A stretch of DNA of 40,000 bases, from assembly GCA_963170055.1 (NCBI GenBank), contig CAUJGJ010000080.1, positions 2,501 through 42,500 on the forward strand, read 5' to 3'. Position 1 is the stretch's first letter, and each line of letters begins with the position of its first letter. The notes below the pieces were generated by a model. The model did not search any database, was not told the origin of the DNA, and worked only from the letters and a program-made list of their open reading frames with translations. Shown here piece by piece: positions 10,737 through 40,000 of the stretch. Made by a program: the position numbers and the translations under genes. This stretch comes from Halisarca cf. caerulea (lineage: Eukaryota > Porifera > Demospongiae > Chondrillida > Halisarcidae).

Positions 10737-12452
10737 ATGAATGCGGTTATTGCTCTTTGTCACTTTTGTGAGCAACATGGGCCGAGAATAATGCTCTGTA
10801 CTCAGGCGTTTCACGGTGTGTTCGATGCACAGAGCTTCTACGGGGCTACATTACCTTCAAAAAGCTCGAAGCGGGACTCTTCAGATCTCGAAGACTCTGG
10901 AATATCACTACCCAAAGTTTGTGACGCGTGTCGTTCCTTGGACCCGGGCACTCCCGGGCTCGTATCACACGATGACAAGTCTAACATTTACTTCCTTAGT
11001 TGCCAGAAACCCCTGGAAAAGGAATCGTTTGCCGTACTACGACAAGCATGCCTCGGTAGCTTGAGCTTCGAAGGTCCCAAAGGATTCGAAGGTCCAATGA
11101 TATTCGGGGAGGCGCCAGACGTGTATGTCTTGTCCTTCCAGTTCTTTTTGGACGACTTCAAAGCCCGCGGAAAACGCAGACGCTACAGTTTAATAGCCGT
11201 AATGAAGGACAAGTACCATTTGATCAGTTCGTGGATATTCCTGGTTAGTTTATTCCGAAGAATTGTTCACAGCTTGAAAGACAAAGCCTCCAAAGTGTAC
11301 ACCAGAGAGGAGGGAGACACCAGTTCGAGCAGTATAAGATTTACTGGCAAGAACGGTTGTGAAAGAAGAGTCTTGCACAAAGACGACTTTGCTCGATCTC
11401 TAGTCACCCTCATTAACTACGACAGTATATTCCAGGACTTGCATCAGGAGTTTATCTTCATCTTGCAAGCTGGAGGGACCAAATGGAGGGAGCGTGCTGA
11501 AGAATGGCCACCAAACCTGGACTCATCGCGTTCTCCATCAATGTCCCCTCCTCCTCCCACTCTGGAAGAGAGGTGCGAGAGCTACGAAACACTTGACCTA
11601 CCAACACAAGTGGGACCATCCAAGGTTTTGTCTCCTGGAGGACTCTCTGAAAACTGCAGTTTACTATCAAAGGAATCTGTCAATGGTGCTCCTGTTCGCT
11701 CTCTTCGTCAGCTGTACAATCTACTTGGTCTGGAGACATTTCTTCAACTTACCTGTCATGTACTGAAGGGAGACCTGGTCATCATCCGAGGTTGTGAGAA
11801 GTCCACCGTGGTATCCATCCTCACCATCCTTTCCGACATCCTCCCGTCAAAGTGCTGTAGGGCTGTTCCCTACAGTTCCCTATACCTCAAGTCCTATCGC
11901 TTCACTTGTAATCTGTTAGGTCTAAATGTAGGTGTTGATGTCCCAGATGAGGTGGCAAACAGTCCAGATTGTGTGATTCTGGACATCTTCCCACCACTTG
12001 AGGACTCATCCAGCCCCATTCCACCCACCCCCACGCCTTCTTCAACAAGCAGCTCAAGTGGTGAAGGGTCTATTGTACGGTCAGATCGTCTTTACAAGTA
12101 CAAGTTTCTCCTGAACAAGAAGAAATCCGAGTTTCTTGACCAGTACGGTGTGTATCCAACTCTACTTCACCAGTATGTTAGTGCAGTGCAGTACCAGCAC
12201 TTCTCGGACAAGCTTGTAGACCAGTATGTGTTGGCAGCCAAGAATGAATGGCTTGGGAAAGCCAAGACTCTCTATGGTATGTCCAGGCTCGGGTTAATTG
12301 AAGGGACCTCCTCGTCACAGCGAGATGAGAAGCTGCAGCAGGTACTGGGGGTATTGCAAGCAGGCAGACAGGATCTGGATGTACTGAAGTTCTTGTTTTC
12401 GGGCATTTCTCACGAAGAGAAACAACAGATTAGGGCGTGTGTCAGTCTCTAA
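10737..12452 (+). CDS. FLCN: Folliculin (FLCN), single-exon, complete
   Basis: 571 aa against about 579 in human. The N-terminus MNAVIALCHFCEQHGPRI closely follows vertebrate FLCN, as do VCDACRSL (61-68), RQACLGSLSFEG (102-113), and a longin-domain stretch with FKARGKRRRYS (141-151). Arg144 aligns with the catalytic Arg finger (human Arg164) used for RagC/D GTPase activation. A low-complexity Ser/Pro linker (about 255-300) precedes the C-terminal DENN-type domain, where PYSSLYLKSYRFTCNLLGL and NEWLGKAKTLY match. A second Pro/Ser loop lies near 410-440. Known family role: with FNIP it regulates RagC/D at the lysosome and so mTORC1 and TFEB/TFE3. The gene has no intron, unlike both neighbours. 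No frame break was seen. Confidence 0.97.
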   Translation: MNAVIALCHFCEQHGPRIMLCTQAFHGVFDAQSFYGATLPSKSSKRDSSDLEDSGISLPKVCDACRSLDPGTPGLVSHDDKSNIYFLSCQKPLEKESFAVLRQACLGSLSFEGPKGFEGPMIFGEAPDVYVLSFQFFLDDFKARGKRRRYSLIAVMKDKYHLISSWIFLVSLFRRIVHSLKDKASKVYTREEGDTSSSSIRFTGKNGCERRVLHKDDFARSLVTLINYDSIFQDLHQEFIFILQAGGTKWRERAEEWPPNLDSSRSPSMSPPPPTLEERCESYETLDLPTQVGPSKVLSPGGLSENCSLLSKESVNGAPVRSLRQLYNLLGLETFLQLTCHVLKGDLVIIRGCEKSTVVSILTILSDILPSKCCRAVPYSSLYLKSYRFTCNLLGLNVGVDVPDEVANSPDCVILDIFPPLEDSSSPIPPTPTPSSTSSSSGEGSIVRSDRLYKYKFLLNKKKSEFLDQYGVYPTLLHQYVSAVQYQHFSDKLVDQYVLAAKNEWLGKAKTLYGMSRLGLIEGTSSSQRDEKLQQVLGVLQAGRQDLDVLKFLFSGISHEEKQQIRACVSL

Positions 12453-12838
12453 AGTCTTTTTTCTAGCATAAAAATGTATGTTCCAACTGGAAATTGATCT
12501 TCCTTTTTAACTTGCTGCAGATGTAGATTTTTAACCCTGCTCATTCCTTGTGTTATGCTGTCTTTGGTTTAGCAGTTATCACTTTCATCAAATTCTTTAC
12601 ACATTTTTCATCTTTTTATGGTTGTAGCGTATCTGGTGGTGTGAACTTTTGTGTGTGTTTATGTGACTATTGTAGAGGTTGGAGTGTCTATGATTTCACA
12701 GAGCCTTTGTATACCAACATACAGGACTATGGTTATGTGTGGTTGTATTGTAAGAACTAGTTATTTTCTAGTGTATCTTTATTATTACAATGTTATTGAC
12801 TTTCGAAAGTTATTTTCTGATAATATGAATGAAATTAT

Positions 12839-12844
12839 ATTAAA
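12839..12844 (+). terminator. Candidate FLCN poly(A) signal ATTAAA
   Basis: ATTAAA about 390 bp after the FLCN stop, in AT-rich sequence and followed by a T/G-rich stretch (ATGTTTACGTG). It is the best hexamer I saw in the 3' flank; cleavage there is inferred. Confidence 0.35.
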
Positions 12845-12876
12845 TTTATAGGTATGTAATATATGTTTACGTGTAC

Positions 12877-13051
12877 ATGCAGTGGACACTGGGACCCGAG
12901 AAAATGCTTGTTATACAGAGGTTTCCACTATTCAGAGGTTATTTTACATGCATAACAATCTATGGGACCCACAAATTAAAACTAGTCTGCTGTAGAGAGG
13001 TTTTTGCTACTTGCAACTGGAGTTTATTATAAGAGGTTCCACGCACTGTAC
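12877..13051. mobile_element. Dispersed short element with CAGTGGACACT / GTTCCACGCACTG ends
   Basis: The ends are roughly inverted, and the internal phrases (TACAGAGGTTTCCACT, TAAGAGGTTCCAC) recur in other copies in this window. It has no coding frame. Confidence 0.5.
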
Positions 13052-13977
13052 TATAAGTCGGACATTTCTGCAGCTATAGCGCTAGCCTCATGGAGGGGGG
13101 GGGGGGGGGGTGTTGGACAAGAAATGCATAGATAAAAGAATTCATGGTCTCCTGGTACAGATTGTGCTAATATATATAGTCCTCTTTATAGGAAGCTATT
13201 CAATTGGTATAATAATTATATATCTGCCCACCATTTTATTGCAGGTAATAAAATGGCAGGTGCGGATGTTGGGTAATAAAATGGCGGGCAGATTGGGCTA
13301 GGAATGAGACTATATCTATAACTAGTGATCAGAATTGCACCTTCGTTTGTTCCTCATATTATACATCTAATCTTATAAGGAGATTAAATTGCATGTTACG
13401 GAATAAAATTACATCTGTTCCATTACATGCCATAATTAAGACGACACGCACTGATCGTTTAATCCAACCATGTCCTGTTCTTCATAATAGATATATATGT
13501 CAGACAATTACCATGTGTCCAATAATTCGATCATGCAGATCGAGCTAGTATAGCTATAAACTGCACCAGAAACATAATTAGTCCCATCTTGGTCCCATAT
13601 ATATATACGGGGGATTGTGTGGTTGGGTAAATGAGGGTTTTGATATAAACCATGCATGCAGTGCCATGTGGACAAGAGGTGTCTCAGGTCTTTGTGTGAC
13701 TATATACTCACAGCAAAATGTGCAGTATCGCATCCCTGTCATATACGTGGTAACTACTCTCGCGTAGCCCAGTCTGCTACTTTGATTGCCTCGATCCTTC
13801 AGTGACTATGACGTCATCCATCGGCAAAATAGTCATAGTCACCCAACATGCAAGGAGGCGAAACAGATCGATCGAGGTCTGCATGGGCTGTATATATGTG
13901 AGACTACGCGGTAATGCATACATGCGTTTCATGTATGTTTAATGTGCTAAAATATAAGTAGCTGTATAATACATATA

Positions 13978-13985
13978 TTGTATAT

Positions 13986-14017
<32 letters not shown>

Positions 14018-14025
14018 ATATATCT
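13978..14025. repeat. (AT)n tract
   Basis: Alternating TATATA run with short AATA interruptions. Confidence 0.9.
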
Positions 14026-14802
14026 CCCATAATATAGTTTATCTGCTATAATATAGTTAAAAAATGAAGAATTTCACATGTGCAGCTCCAGTGCATTGAT
14101 ACATACATGCATACATGCAGGGATTGCATGGATATCAAATACACGTACATACATACACTCTATTGCATGTGAACATAATTATATACATACTTAAGTTTAG
14201 GAAGGCGTGACTTCCCTGTCTTGAAATCAAGGAATGATCGGTGCATTTCTTAACTGGAAAACAGCTTGCCCCCTAATTATATGGGTAAATTTTACATGCA
14301 GGCATGTGGAAAACAGTAGGCACCATATAATTATATAACGCAATGCACGCCATAAACAATTGAGACTCGCGAGCTCAATCCCATGCCATACCACACATAC
14401 AATACCTGCATGTGTCCGCAATAGTCCATACAAATTAAGAGCACTATAAATGACTGTGAATACATGCGCACATACAAAGATATGGGTACACCTGTACAGT
14501 ATAGCAGCAGTATACTGTGCGTAGTAGCACGATTGGACAGGTTTGGATGCGTCTACAATCACACACCACACTGAAAAAGCATCACTCTATTGCAAAATCA
14601 TCACAATATCAAATACATTACGAGAAGAATTAATACGTACGTGCAATCAACATGGGTCAATGCGTGTATGTGCCATCAGAAAGCAACAGATACATACACA
14701 CACACACATACACAACTACACACATTAAATTTGTGAAAGTCAAAAACATTATTAACTTAAATATACACATGCTGGCGGTAACCCGCTAAATTCAATCTCT
14801 CA

Positions 14803-39875
<25,073 letters not shown>

Positions 39876-40000
39876 AAAGGTTACAAAACGCCCCGTCCCC
39901 CATGGGGTAGGGTAGGCAATAGTCTCGTAAACCAGACCATAGAGGCTACCACGGTAGACGCCCTATGACGCTATGCGTTCGCGAGCGTTATATAGCCTAG
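39876..40000 (-). promoter_or_regulatory. PI3K 5'UTR and proximal promoter
   Basis: CpG-rich relative to the introns (CGTTCGCGAGCG). On the minus strand a TATATAA word (39988-39994) lies about 115 bp upstream of the first ATG. An out-of-frame ATG at 39903 opens an overlapping frame of 96 codons. The transcription start is not determined. Confidence 0.5.

Larger units (their letters stand above)
12453..14802. other. Intergenic region between convergent FLCN and PI3K 3' ends
   Basis: It holds the FLCN 3'UTR, a dispersed TIR-like repeat (12877-13051), a G run (13096-13111), an inverted repeat around 13211-13292 (TCTGCCCACCATTTTATT / AATAAAATGGCGGGCAGA), a CRE-containing imperfect palindrome near 13802-13840 and an AT dinucleotide tract (about 13978-14025). 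No credible exon was seen. The 114-codon minus frame at 14227-14571 shows no recognisable domain. Confidence 0.6.

Noticed and set aside
14227..14571. 114-codon minus-strand frame downstream of PI3K
   Set aside because: No recognisable domain, unusual composition, and it lies beyond the PI3K stop in repeat-rich sequence.

Overview
The window looks like nuclear DNA of an intron-rich animal. The genes have GT-AG introns, the families are opisthokont or animal ones (folliculin, a class IA PI3-kinase with an adaptor-binding domain), and there is a small TTAGGG-type interstitial telomeric tract. A plant-WAT1-like EamA transporter next to a class IA PI3K hints at an early-branching animal such as a sponge or cnidarian. 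That placement is inference and the species cannot be named from the sequence. The non-coding DNA is very rich in (CA)n/(TG)n microsatellites, GTAC/ATAC tetranucleotide runs, minisatellites and short inverted-repeat elements. These generate most of the long open frames that are not genes.

Layout. (1) Positions 722-10313, minus strand: the first 12 coding exons (312 codons, all phases consistent) of a multi-pass EamA/DMT-superfamily transporter. Its 3' end lies beyond the left edge. (2) 10314-10736: a 423-bp divergent promoter with E-box and MiT/TFE-like motifs. (3) 10737-12452, plus strand: an intronless, complete folliculin (FLCN) gene of 571 aa. (4) 12453-14802: an intergenic stretch with repeats. 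(5) 14803-39875, minus strand: a complete class IA PI3-kinase catalytic subunit (p110, beta/delta-like), rebuilt here from 21 exons into one open frame of 1051 aa. The order is adaptor-binding domain, Ras-binding domain, C2, helical and kinase domains. (6) 39876-40000: its probable 5'UTR and promoter.

How the genes relate. Folliculin is a GTPase-activating protein for RagC/D in lysosomal amino-acid signalling to mTORC1 and TFEB/TFE3. Class IA PI3K makes PIP3 upstream of Akt and mTORC1. The transporter shares a promoter interval with FLCN. A shared nutrient/growth theme is suggestive, but it rests on adjacency alone.

The most interesting non-genic signals are: splice donors placed in, or made of, GT or GTAC simple repeats; a hAT-like element inserted inside a minisatellite with an 8-bp target duplication; an E-box-bearing minisatellite 0.9-1.5 kb from the FLCN start; several distinct MITE-like elements; and a large dispersed family of short elements ending in CAGTGrAACCTC-like termini.
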